Shown here: in pieces, positions 14,928 to 21,069 of the stretch
How the letters are laid out: every line of letters begins with the position of its first letter
Position numbering within the stretch: position 1 is the stretch's first letter
Source: Bacteroidota bacterium
Lineage (GTDB): Bacteria; Bacteroidota; Bacteroidia; Flavobacteriales; Flavobacteriaceae
Length of the DNA: 24,708 nt
Reading direction: 5' to 3'
Assembly: GCA_023427845.1 (NCBI GenBank)
Contig: JAEYZX010000069.1
Coordinates: 1 to 24,708, forward strand
Program-made: the position numbers and the translations under genes
The notes under the pieces: generated by a model
The model's database searches: none
The model's input: the letters and a program-made list of their open reading frames with translations, nothing else
What the model was told of the DNA's origin: nothing

Positions 14928-17384
14928 ATGAAAAAGATTCATTTCGCATTTCTGTTGATCGCATTTCTCAGTCCGTTTTTATTAATCGCCCAAGGTGGTG
15001 GAGCAAAAATCAAAATCACCGGGAAAGTAATCGAAAAAACCACAAAACAGTCGCTTGAATACGCCACTGTGACTTTCTTCACTCCGAATACGACCACACC
15101 CATTGCAGGTGGGATTACCGATGTTGATGGAAACTTCGAAATCGAGGTGAATCCCGGCATTTATGACATCAAAATCGAATTTATCTCGTTCAGCGTATCG
15201 GAACTCAATCAGCAAAATCTAACAAAAGACACCAATCTTGGAACCATAGCGCTGGCCGATGACGCTATGATGCTCAATGAAGTGGTGGTACGCGCTGAAT
15301 CGACAACGGTAGATATAAAACTTGACAAAAAAGTATATAATGTGGGCCAGGATCTGATGGTCAAAGGCGGTACAGTCAGCGATGTACTTGACAACATTCC
15401 ATCGGTAACCGTCGATGCAGAAGGCGCGGTGGCTTTACGCGGAAATGAAAACGTACGTATCCTTATCGACGGCCGTCCGTCAAACGCAATCAATATTACG
15501 GAGGCGCTTCGAATGATTCCGGCCGATGCCATCGAAAAAGTTGAAGTCATCACAAACCCATCGGCCCGATACGAATCGGAAGGCGGCGGGGGAATAATAA
15601 ACATCATCCTGAAAAAAGGTAAAAACCAGGGTTTGAACGGAACATTCATCGCGTCGGGCGGTGATCCGGAATCCTACGGATTTTCAGGAAACCTGAACTA
15701 CAAGACCGAAAATTTCAACCTGTTTACGAATATTGGATACAACTATCGCACAAATCCCGGACTTTCAACTACTGAAACGCGGTACTTGGACCAGGATGAC
15801 AATACGACGAGCTATGTTGACGAACGGCGTGAATCGGACCGTTTGAGCAAAAGCTTCAATACGAATTTCGGAATGGAATGGTATCTCGATAAATCGATTA
15901 CATGGACGAACCAATTGCGAATCAGAAGAAGTTCAGGGGATAACCATGAGCGCGTCTATTTCAACAACTACGATGCAAACCGCGATTTTCAGTTCACCAA
16001 CACGCGATTCAGCCGTCAGGACAATCATGACATTGAAGCGGAATATTCGACCAACTTCGTAAAGAAATTCAAAAAGGAAGGCCATACCTTAACGATCGAC
16101 GGAGCATTCGCGACCGAACGCGACACCGATTTTGCGAATATTAACGACGGACTCGAAATCAACAACAACCGCGAAGAGCAGAGCGAAAATAAAATCCGCG
16201 TGAATTATGTGCTTCCGATTGGCGAGGACAGCCAGTTCGAGGCCGGATATAGCGGCGATTTCAACAAACAGACAACGTATTTCAGCAATTTCATTGCCGA
16301 CGAGGATTCGAGCGAATTTGAAGGTGAAAACACATTGCGTTACCGCGAGAATATCAATGCGCTGTACGCACAATACGGCACGAAATTCAATAAATTCTCG
16401 GTGCTTTTGGGAATGCGATGGGAAGATACGAATATCGATATCGACCAGCTTACGATAAACGATTTCAACAACAAGAAATACGACAATTTCAATCCGAGTG
16501 TGTTCCTTACATACGAACTCTCCGATGAAAGCAGCGTATCGTTGAGCTACAGCAGGCGGATTTCGCGTCCGCGTGGCCGATGGATCAACCCGTTCCCAAA
16601 CCGTTCAAGCAACATCAACATCTTTATGGGTAACCCCGATCTTGATGCGGCAATGTCAAACTCTTTCGATTTGGGGTATCTTACGAAATGGCGAAAGCTG
16701 ACGCTGAGCACCTCGATGTACCTGAACCACACAACCGACGCGTTTCAATTTATTCGCAGGGAATCGGGTGATTTTGTAACCACTGAAGTCGACGGAGTTG
16801 AAGCTGAAATTCCCGTAATCATCAGCACGCCGATCAACCTCGCAACCGAATACCGCTTCGGATTTGAATTCACGCTGAATTATTCCCCATACAAATGGTG
16901 GCGATTGAACAGCAATTTCAACTTCTTCCGAAACGAAGTACAGGGCGATTACACCTATATCGATTTCAACGACCAGACCATCACGCAAAATTTCGACAAT
17001 ACCGCCTATTCATGGTTTACCAGGCTGACATCAAAGGTGACGCTTCCCTATGCGATAGAATGGCAAACCAACGTGACCTACAACGGACCGCAAACAACCG
17101 CGCAGGGCAAGAGCTACGGAGTTGCATCGGCGAACCTTGCATTCAGTAAAGATGTATTAAAGGATAAAGCTACGATTGCCCTGAGCATCCAGGACGTATT
17201 CAATTCGAGAAAAAGAATCTATGACACGTACATTCCGGGGCGACTCGAATCGCACAGTGAAATGCAATGGAGGCCGCGAAGCGTCAACCTGTCGTTTACG
17301 TACAGATTCAACAAACCGAAAAACGAACGGGAGAGACAACCGCAACGAGACAATGATAACGGAGATGAAATGTTTCCGGGATAA
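14928..17384 (+). CDS. TonB-dependent receptor, outer-membrane beta-barrel family
   Basis: 818 residues. Signal peptide 1-21 (MKKIHFAFLLIAFLSPFLLIA). Residues about 28-110 are a carboxypeptidase-regulatory-like beta-sandwich (ITGKVIEKTTKQSLEYATV; GGITDVDGNFEI). The plug follows, with VSDVLDNIPSVTVDAEG, LRGNENVRILIDGRPS, and ADAIEKVEVITNPSARYE then GGGGIINIILKK (about 150-230). The remainder is a barrel with alternating aromatic strands (LSVSLSYSRRISRPRGRW-like segment), ending in a charged tail (NERERQPQRDNDNGDEMFPG). There is no SusD partner, so this is not a SusCD nutrient pair; ligand unknown (peptide, siderophore or other). It is monocistronic: its own -7 box upstream and a terminator immediately after. 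Confidence 0.88.
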   Translation: MKKIHFAFLLIAFLSPFLLIAQGGGAKIKITGKVIEKTTKQSLEYATVTFFTPNTTTPIAGGITDVDGNFEIEVNPGIYDIKIEFISFSVSELNQQNLTKDTNLGTIALADDAMMLNEVVVRAESTTVDIKLDKKVYNVGQDLMVKGGTVSDVLDNIPSVTVDAEGAVALRGNENVRILIDGRPSNAINITEALRMIPADAIEKVEVITNPSARYESEGGGGIINIILKKGKNQGLNGTFIASGGDPESYGFSGNLNYKTENFNLFTNIGYNYRTNPGLSTTETRYLDQDDNTTSYVDERRESDRLSKSFNTNFGMEWYLDKSITWTNQLRIRRSSGDNHERVYFNNYDANRDFQFTNTRFSRQDNHDIEAEYSTNFVKKFKKEGHTLTIDGAFATERDTDFANINDGLEINNNREEQSENKIRVNYVLPIGEDSQFEAGYSGDFNKQTTYFSNFIADEDSSEFEGENTLRYRENINALYAQYGTKFNKFSVLLGMRWEDTNIDIDQLTINDFNNKKYDNFNPSVFLTYELSDESSVSLSYSRRISRPRGRWINPFPNRSSNINIFMGNPDLDAAMSNSFDLGYLTKWRKLTLSTSMYLNHTTDAFQFIRRESGDFVTTEVDGVEAEIPVIISTPINLATEYRFGFEFTLNYSPYKWWRLNSNFNFFRNEVQGDYTYIDFNDQTITQNFDNTAYSWFTRLTSKVTLPYAIEWQTNVTYNGPQTTAQGKSYGVASANLAFSKDVLKDKATIALSIQDVFNSRKRIYDTYIPGRLESHSEMQWRPRSVNLSFTYRFNKPKNERERQPQRDNDNGDEMFPG

Positions 17385-17387
17385 ATA

Positions 17388-17416
17388 AAAAAAGGAGGCC
17401 AATTGGCTTCCTTTTT
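17388..17416. terminator. Bidirectional rho-independent terminator
   Basis: A-run plus GGAGGCC, loop AATT, GGCTTCC plus T-run; one G-T wobble. It begins 4 nt after the receptor's stop and lies 14 nt beyond the stop of the convergent small membrane protein, so it can serve both. Confidence 0.9.
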
Positions 17417-17429
17417 TCTTTCAGAAATC

Positions 17430-17612
17430 TTAAAGATTTGAGTGATCGTCCTTATCGCGTCTCTTCTTGTCCCTTCTTTCCTTATAAAGTTCCCAGCTTG
17501 CCCCGCCAATCCAGTAAAATACGAAATTGATCAGGAAAATCATAAGCCAGAATCCCATTGTAAGGATTGTCAGGAAAAGTAAAAAGCCTAAGTACTGTTG
17601 AAATTCAAACAT
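17430..17612 (-). CDS. Small two-helix membrane protein, function unknown
   Basis: 60 residues from ATG at 17612: MFEFQQYLGFLLFLTILTMG, then a hydrophobic stretch (WLMIFLINFVFYWIGG) and a strongly charged cytosolic tail (ELYKERRDKKRRDKDDHSNL). One long or two short membrane segments. A longer reading from TTG at 17642 would start inside the -7 box TACATTTG (17640-17647, minus), so it cannot be the translation start of a transcript from that promoter. Size, promoter and terminator all argue that it is a real gene. No family recognised. Confidence 0.65.
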   Translation of the reverse strand: MFEFQQYLGFLLFLTILTMGFWLMIFLINFVFYWIGGASWELYKERRDKKRRDKDDHSNL

Positions 17613-17639
17613 GTTTTCCGGAATTTTTTGAATTATACG

Positions 17640-17647
17640 CAAATGTA
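17640..17647 (-). promoter_or_regulatory. -7 box for the small membrane protein gene
   Basis: Minus-strand TACATTTG fits TAnnTTTG exactly, 28 nt before the ATG at 17612, and so decides the start codon in favour of the shorter protein. Confidence 0.6.
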
Positions 17648-17725
17648 GGTTTATTATTTTTTCTCGCCAATTAAAACCAATTCAATTTTTCTAAAATCGG
17701 ATTAATGCGTAATTTTGGGGAGTAG

Positions 17726-17795
17726 TTTACAGCGGATAGCTTACAGCTTACAGCTTACAGCTTACAGCGGACAGCGGACAGCTGACAACTGACAG
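17726..17795. repeat. 7-bp tandem array, ten units
   Basis: Ten contiguous heptamers: TTTACAG, CGGATAG, four CTTACAG, two CGGACAG, CTGACAA, CTGACAG (consensus CKKACAG). Two units recur inverted after fumC at 19457-19470. The junction words TACAGCGGACAGC also occur in the E1 repeat near position 590. The 17613-17940 gap holds nothing else but a pyrimidine-rich tandem (next entry) and no ORF. Confidence 0.9.
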
Positions 17796-17867
17796 TAATG
17801 AAGGTAAATAATAAATTATGAATTAGGCATGGTAAAAAAGTTCCAGAGATTTCCTTTTCTTTTTCCA

Positions 17868-17895
17868 TAATCCCTTTTCCCTAATCCCTTTTCCC
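17868..17895. repeat. 14-bp direct repeat, two copies
   Basis: TAATCCCTTTTCCC occurs twice back to back (17868-17881, 17882-17895) inside a C/T-rich stretch ahead of the fumC leader. No function evident. Confidence 0.8.
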
Positions 17896-17940
17896 TATTT
17901 ATATACCCTAAACTTATACCAACATAATAAACAAATAACA

Positions 17941-17979
17941 ATGGAATATAGAATCGAAAAAGATACAATGGGCATTTGA
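17941..17979 (+). other. 12-residue upstream ORF duplicating the FumC N terminus
   Basis: ATG to TGA encodes MEYRIEKDTMGI; the real fumC at 18040 begins MEFRIEKDTMGS. The first 33 nt of the two are identical at 29 positions, and of the differences within the first 11 codons, one is a conservative Tyr/Phe change and the rest are silent. It ends 12 nt before the hairpin at 17992-18008. It could be a relic of a duplication caused by insertion of the 66-nt element between the copies, or a leader peptide. Not a known attenuator to me. Confidence 0.75.
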
Positions 17980-17983
17980 AATT

Positions 17984-18018
17984 AAAAGGAGGACAGCCAG
18001 TGGCTGTCAGGTAGTTTT
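17984..18018 (+). repeat. Hairpin repeat in the fumC leader (copy A)
   Basis: AAAAGGAG, then GACAGCC-AGT-GGCTGTC (stem 17992-17998 with 18002-18008), then AGGTAG and T5. A sibling lies at 23358-23397 with the same flanks (AAAAGRAG before, CAGGT and T-run after), but its 7-bp stem is GAAGCCC/GGGCTTC: the stem sequence differs yet remains fully paired. Terminator-like shape, located between the upstream ORF and fumC. Confidence 0.7.
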
Positions 18019-18039
18019 TAACATAAATTAAATATATAG

Positions 18040-19434
18040 ATGGAATTTAGAATAGAAAAAGATACGATGGGATCGGTAAAAGTCCCGGCCGATAAATATT
18101 GGGGCGCACAAACCGAGCGTTCTCGAAACAATTTTAAAATCGGTCCATCGGCTTCGATGCCAAAAGAGATAATCGAAGGCTTTGCGTATCTTAAAAAAGC
18201 GGCAGCTTACGCGAATTGTGATCTTGGCGTACTTTCAAAAGAAAAACGCGATGCGATTGCAACCGTATGCGATGAAATACTTGATGGTAAACTGGACGAT
18301 CAGTTTCCATTGGTCATTTGGCAAACCGGGTCAGGAACGCAAAGCAACATGAACGTGAATGAGGTGATCGCGAACCGTGCACAGGTATTGGCCGGCTTCA
18401 AAATTGGCGAAGGCGAACCAGTCGTAAAAGCCAATGACGATGTCAACAAGTCGCAATCCTCAAACGACACTTTTCCTACCGGAATGCATATCGCGGCCTA
18501 TAAAGCAGTCGTCGAAACCACGATTCCTGGCGTAGAAAAATTAAGAGATACTTTAAAAGCAAAATCGCAGGAGTTCATGAAGGTCGTTAAAATTGGCCGA
18601 ACGCACCTTATGGATGCGACGCCGCTGACACTTGGCCAGGAATTATCAGGTTATGTGGCGCAATTGGACTACGGACTTAAAGCATTGAAGAATACACTGG
18701 CGCACCTTTCGGAGCTCGCGCTTGGCGGAACTGCGGTCGGAACCGGATTGAATACTCCCGACGGCTATGATGTAAAAGTCGCCGAATTTATAGCCGAATT
18801 CACCAAACATCCGTTTGTGACGGCACCAAATAAATTTGAGGCTTTGGCTTCGCATGACGCTATTGTGGAGGCGCACGGCGCATTGAAACAACTTGCCGTC
18901 GCATTGAATAAGATCGCTAACGACATCCGAATGCTTGCTTCTGGTCCGCGTTCCGGAATCGGGGAAATATTAATTCCTGAAAACGAACCCGGATCTTCGA
19001 TCATGCCGGGAAAAGTAAATCCTACGCAGTGCGAAGCGCTTACAATGGTTTGCGCGCAGGTTATCGGAAACGATGTCGCAATTTCTGTCGGCGGAATGCA
19101 GGGCCATTATGAACTGAATGTTTTCAAACCGGTAATGGCGGCCAACTTCCTGCAGTCGGCGCGGCTTTTGGGCGACGCTTGTGTATCGTTTGAAGAACAT
19201 TGCGCAGCCGGGATTGAACCAAACCATACGCGAATCAAAGAACTGGTCGATAATTCATTGATGCTTGTAACGGCACTCAATACAAAAATCGGATATTATA
19301 AAGCTGCCGAAATCGCACAAACCGCGCATAAAAATGGGACGACATTAAAAGACGAAGCGGTGCGCTTGGGTTATGTGTCGGCCGAAGATTTCGATGCATG
19401 GGTAAAACCTGAAGAAATGGTCGGGAAAATTTAG
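18040..19434 (+). CDS. fumC: Class II fumarate hydratase
   Basis: Reversibly hydrates fumarate to L-malate in the TCA cycle; a cytosolic, oxygen-stable homotetramer. 464 residues, the expected length. Family motifs in order: KYWGAQTERSRNNFKIG, WQTGSGTQSNMNVNEVIANRA (split: the SGTQSNMNVNEV part binds substrate), NKSQSSNDTFPTGMH, KIGRTHLMDATPLTLGQE, and the signature loop GSSIMPGKVNPTQCE with the catalytic serine. Distinguished from aspartase by the FumC-type C-terminal domain (HNGTTLKDEAVRLGYVSAE-type ending). The leader is exceptional: a duplicated 5' end and a hairpin element precede the start. Downstream lie inverted heptamer units able to form a hairpin (19438-19471). Confidence 0.97.
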   Translation: MEFRIEKDTMGSVKVPADKYWGAQTERSRNNFKIGPSASMPKEIIEGFAYLKKAAAYANCDLGVLSKEKRDAIATVCDEILDGKLDDQFPLVIWQTGSGTQSNMNVNEVIANRAQVLAGFKIGEGEPVVKANDDVNKSQSSNDTFPTGMHIAAYKAVVETTIPGVEKLRDTLKAKSQEFMKVVKIGRTHLMDATPLTLGQELSGYVAQLDYGLKALKNTLAHLSELALGGTAVGTGLNTPDGYDVKVAEFIAEFTKHPFVTAPNKFEALASHDAIVEAHGALKQLAVALNKIANDIRMLASGPRSGIGEILIPENEPGSSIMPGKVNPTQCEALTMVCAQVIGNDVAISVGGMQGHYELNVFKPVMAANFLQSARLLGDACVSFEEHCAAGIEPNHTRIKELVDNSLMLVTALNTKIGYYKAAEIAQTAHKNGTTLKDEAVRLGYVSAEDFDAWVKPEEMVGKI

Positions 19435-19437
19435 TAT

Positions 19438-19471
19438 GCTTACAGTAAGCAAAAAGCTGTTAGCTGTAAGC
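19438..19471. repeat. Inverted heptamer units downstream of fumC; possible terminator hairpin
   Basis: GCTTACAG (19438-19445) is the perfect reverse complement of CTGTAAGC (19464-19471), giving an 8-bp stem with an 18-nt loop; a nested GCTTAC-A-GTAAGC palindrome occupies 19438-19450. On the minus strand 19457-19470 reads CTTACAG-CTAACAG, the same heptamers as the 17726-17795 array. It starts 3 nt after the fumC stop. Confidence 0.65.
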
Positions 19472-19517
19472 TAAAAACATTGCAGCTTCACCACCTATAC
19501 CCTTAACCACTAACAAT

Positions 19518-20042
19518 ATGAAACTACTTGGAATAGGATCGCGTATCGACCATAAAGAATTCGGAAAAGGCGTTGTCACCAATGTAACTTCGTCGGAATA
19601 TTGGGTCACTTTCATTGAAAGCGGACTCGAAACCATTGCTTTTGATGACGGTTTTGAAGTTATCGAAGCAGCAGAAAACGAAGTCGACACGGTAAGCTTA
19701 TACGATGTTGAAAAAACGCTGAAGTCACTATTACAGCGTTATTCCGATATCGGGCCTGCGGTTGCGATTGCCGACAAATGGAAGGGCGGGAAACTTATTC
19801 TTGACCCGGGACAGCCGGGAGTTCAGGGAAAAGAAGTCCCGATCGACGCATTTTTTCATAAAATTGTCATGGTGCGGGATCGTGTTCGGGTGATGGAACA
19901 GAAAATAAACGCAAGTAAACTCGAAGAAACCGAGAAAGTCGAACTTCAGCAGTACATCACGCGGATTTACGGAAGCCTTACGACGTTCAATGTGTTGTTT
20001 AAACTGAATTCGGATTATTTTGTGGGAGAAAAGTCGAAGTGA
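19518..20042 (+). CDS. Conserved hypothetical protein with tudor/SH3-like N terminus
   Basis: 174 residues, soluble, acidic. Residues 5-50 (GIGSRIDHKEFGKGVVTNV, then YWVTFIESGLETIAFDDGF) resemble the small beta-barrel found at the C terminus of UvrD/PcrA-type helicases and in CarD-like proteins (G-x-x-V/I-x-H-x-x-F-G-x-G-x-V). Residues about 60-174 are mostly helical with a long charged helix (RDRVRVMEQKINASKLEETE broken into heptads), so coiled-coil self-association is plausible. No enzyme motif is seen. It follows fumC by 83 nt and could share its transcript, though the hairpin at 19438-19471 may separate them. I cannot assign a function; the barrel fold hints at binding to protein (RNA polymerase) or nucleic acid. 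Confidence 0.7.
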   Translation: MKLLGIGSRIDHKEFGKGVVTNVTSSEYWVTFIESGLETIAFDDGFEVIEAAENEVDTVSLYDVEKTLKSLLQRYSDIGPAVAIADKWKGGKLILDPGQPGVQGKEVPIDAFFHKIVMVRDRVRVMEQKINASKLEETEKVELQQYITRIYGSLTTFNVLFKLNSDYFVGEKSK

Positions 20043-20091
20043 GAAAATGTACCAATTTAGAAATTTGGAAATGCACCAACTAATGGTTGGT
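20043..20091. repeat. Degenerate AAATGNACCAA repeat and small hairpin
   Basis: GAAAATGTACCAA (20043-20055) is echoed 24 nt later by GGAAATGCACCAA (20067-20079). The second copy leads into ACCAAC-TAATG-GTTGGT (20075-20091), a 6-bp stem. Similar AATTTGGAAATG strings are, from memory, frequent between flavobacterial genes. A weak terminator role is possible. Confidence 0.45.
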
Positions 20092-20100
20092 CTTAATTAT

Positions 20101-20128
20101 TAATTATCAATTATTAATTATCAATTAT
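20101..20128. repeat. 14-bp AT-rich tandem overlapping a stop codon
   Basis: TAATTATCAATTAT is repeated exactly twice (20101-20114, 20115-20128). The second copy encodes the last codons (IIDN) and part of the stop of the minus-strand DoxX gene, suggesting that slippage or duplication of the repeat can alter that protein's tail. Confidence 0.75.
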
Positions 20129-20605
20129 TTTCTCTTCTTCTTTCTTCGCTTCTTCAGCAATTACCGGATCGGCGATAAGCTTTCCTCCTTTTGATTCGAC
20201 GCCGAGTACAATACCTGCCGCAATCAGGATTATGTTTTTGATGATGTATTGTCCGAGCAGTGTAGGCACAAATGGAGCGCTCCAGGTTTGATCGGTAAAG
20301 ATTACGAGTGGAAGGATTGCGCCCGCCATTTGGAAATACAGCACCGGAATGATGTATTTCATGTATTTTTTTGTCAGCAATCCGATTCCGATTATGCATT
20401 CCAAAAGTGCCAAAAACGGCATTGATACATTGGGTTGCATCAAATCGAATGTGATTGTGGCGATTGTGCGCGAGGCGATTTCCTCGGCGGCGCTGGTACT
20501 TCCAAAAAACTTAAGGAATCCGAACCAGAAAAAGACGACACCAACCGAAATGCGGAGTACGTCAAGACCGTGGCGTTCTATAAAGGTTGGTTTTGAATCT
20601 TTCAT
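20114..20605 (-). CDS. DoxX-family membrane protein (second copy)
   Basis: 163 residues with four helices: GLDVLRISVGVVFFWFGFLKF, MPFLALLECIIGIGLL, IIPVLYFQMAGAILPLVIF and IIKNIILIAAGIVLGVE. The start LRI-x-VG-x-x-F-x-W-FG-x-x-KF and the mid-protein E-x-x-IG-x-GLL match DoxX proteins. It has a charged C-terminal tail (EEAKKEEEKIIDN) encoded partly by a tandem repeat. It is not closely similar to the DoxX protein at 11404-11826 beyond family features (that one is shorter and lacks the tail). Role unknown; membrane redox or small-solute handling is what the family name implies, nothing more. Confidence 0.82.
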   Translation of the reverse strand: MKDSKPTFIERHGLDVLRISVGVVFFWFGFLKFFGSTSAAEEIASRTIATITFDLMQPNVSMPFLALLECIIGIGLLTKKYMKYIIPVLYFQMAGAILPLVIFTDQTWSAPFVPTLLGQYIIKNIILIAAGIVLGVESKGGKLIADPVIAEEAKKEEEKIIDN

Positions 20606-20708
20606 TTTAATCGACTTTGTTGGTCTAAAATAGTACGAATATCACTGATTCACATAGCAGCATTACAATTATCTTTTGCACTATTTTGGGAATGCCATCG
20701 ATAGTTAT

Positions 20709-21011
20709 CTACAAAACCTGCTTTACGACACCGCTTCCGATGGGTTGATCGGCTGCAAAAAACTCAAAGTCGAGACCCTCATACAGCGTTTGCACGAAAT
20801 CGCCAGCTTCCAACAAGGTAATTTCGGCCATCACCGAGTCGCCTGAAAACACAAGTTCGGCAGATGGAAAATTCAATATTCCAATCAGTTCCTTTTGCAG
20901 AAATGGGAAATGCAGCACGACACGATACCCAGATGAAACAGGAGTTTGCTGCTCACCTATTTTGTCGGGTGCAAATGAAAGCAGTGCGGTAAAATGCGGT
21001 TGGCGTGTCAT
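20709..21011 (-). CDS. Stand-alone EF-Tu domain III-like protein
   Basis: 100 residues. The sequence follows the order of the C-terminal beta-barrel (domain III) of EF-Tu: HFTALLSF (EF-Tu: FKGKVYVL), QQTPVSSGYRVVLHF (HTPFHNKYRPQFYF), LVFSGDSVMAEITLLE (MVMPGDNVTITVELI) and EGLDFEFFAADQPIGSGVV (KGLRFAIREGGRTVGAG). There is no GTPase domain and no G-motif anywhere on the strand upstream, where about 270 nt up to the next gene end are accounted for. ATG at 21011 starts just before the homology, so it is a complete small protein, not a gene fragment. In EF-Tu this domain contacts aminoacyl-tRNA and EF-Ts. Function here is unknown. The comparison with EF-Tu is from memory of the family sequence. 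Confidence 0.68.
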   Translation of the reverse strand: MTRQPHFTALLSFAPDKIGEQQTPVSSGYRVVLHFPFLQKELIGILNFPSAELVFSGDSVMAEITLLEAGDFVQTLYEGLDFEFFAADQPIGSGVVKQVL

Positions 21012-21069
21012 GAGTTTGCTAAATGGTAAAGATAGCTGTTTAATAGAAATTTAGCGGCCCATGCTTTGC

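Noticed and set aside
14928..17384. SusC-type glycan uptake pair
   Set aside because: No SusD-like lipoprotein follows; a terminator lies directly after the receptor.
17613..17642. TTG start extending the small membrane protein to 70 residues
   Set aside because: The TTG lies inside the -7 box TACATTTG, so it would not be on the transcript.
17726..17795. CRISPR array
   Set aside because: Units are only 7 bp with no spacers, and no cas gene is present.
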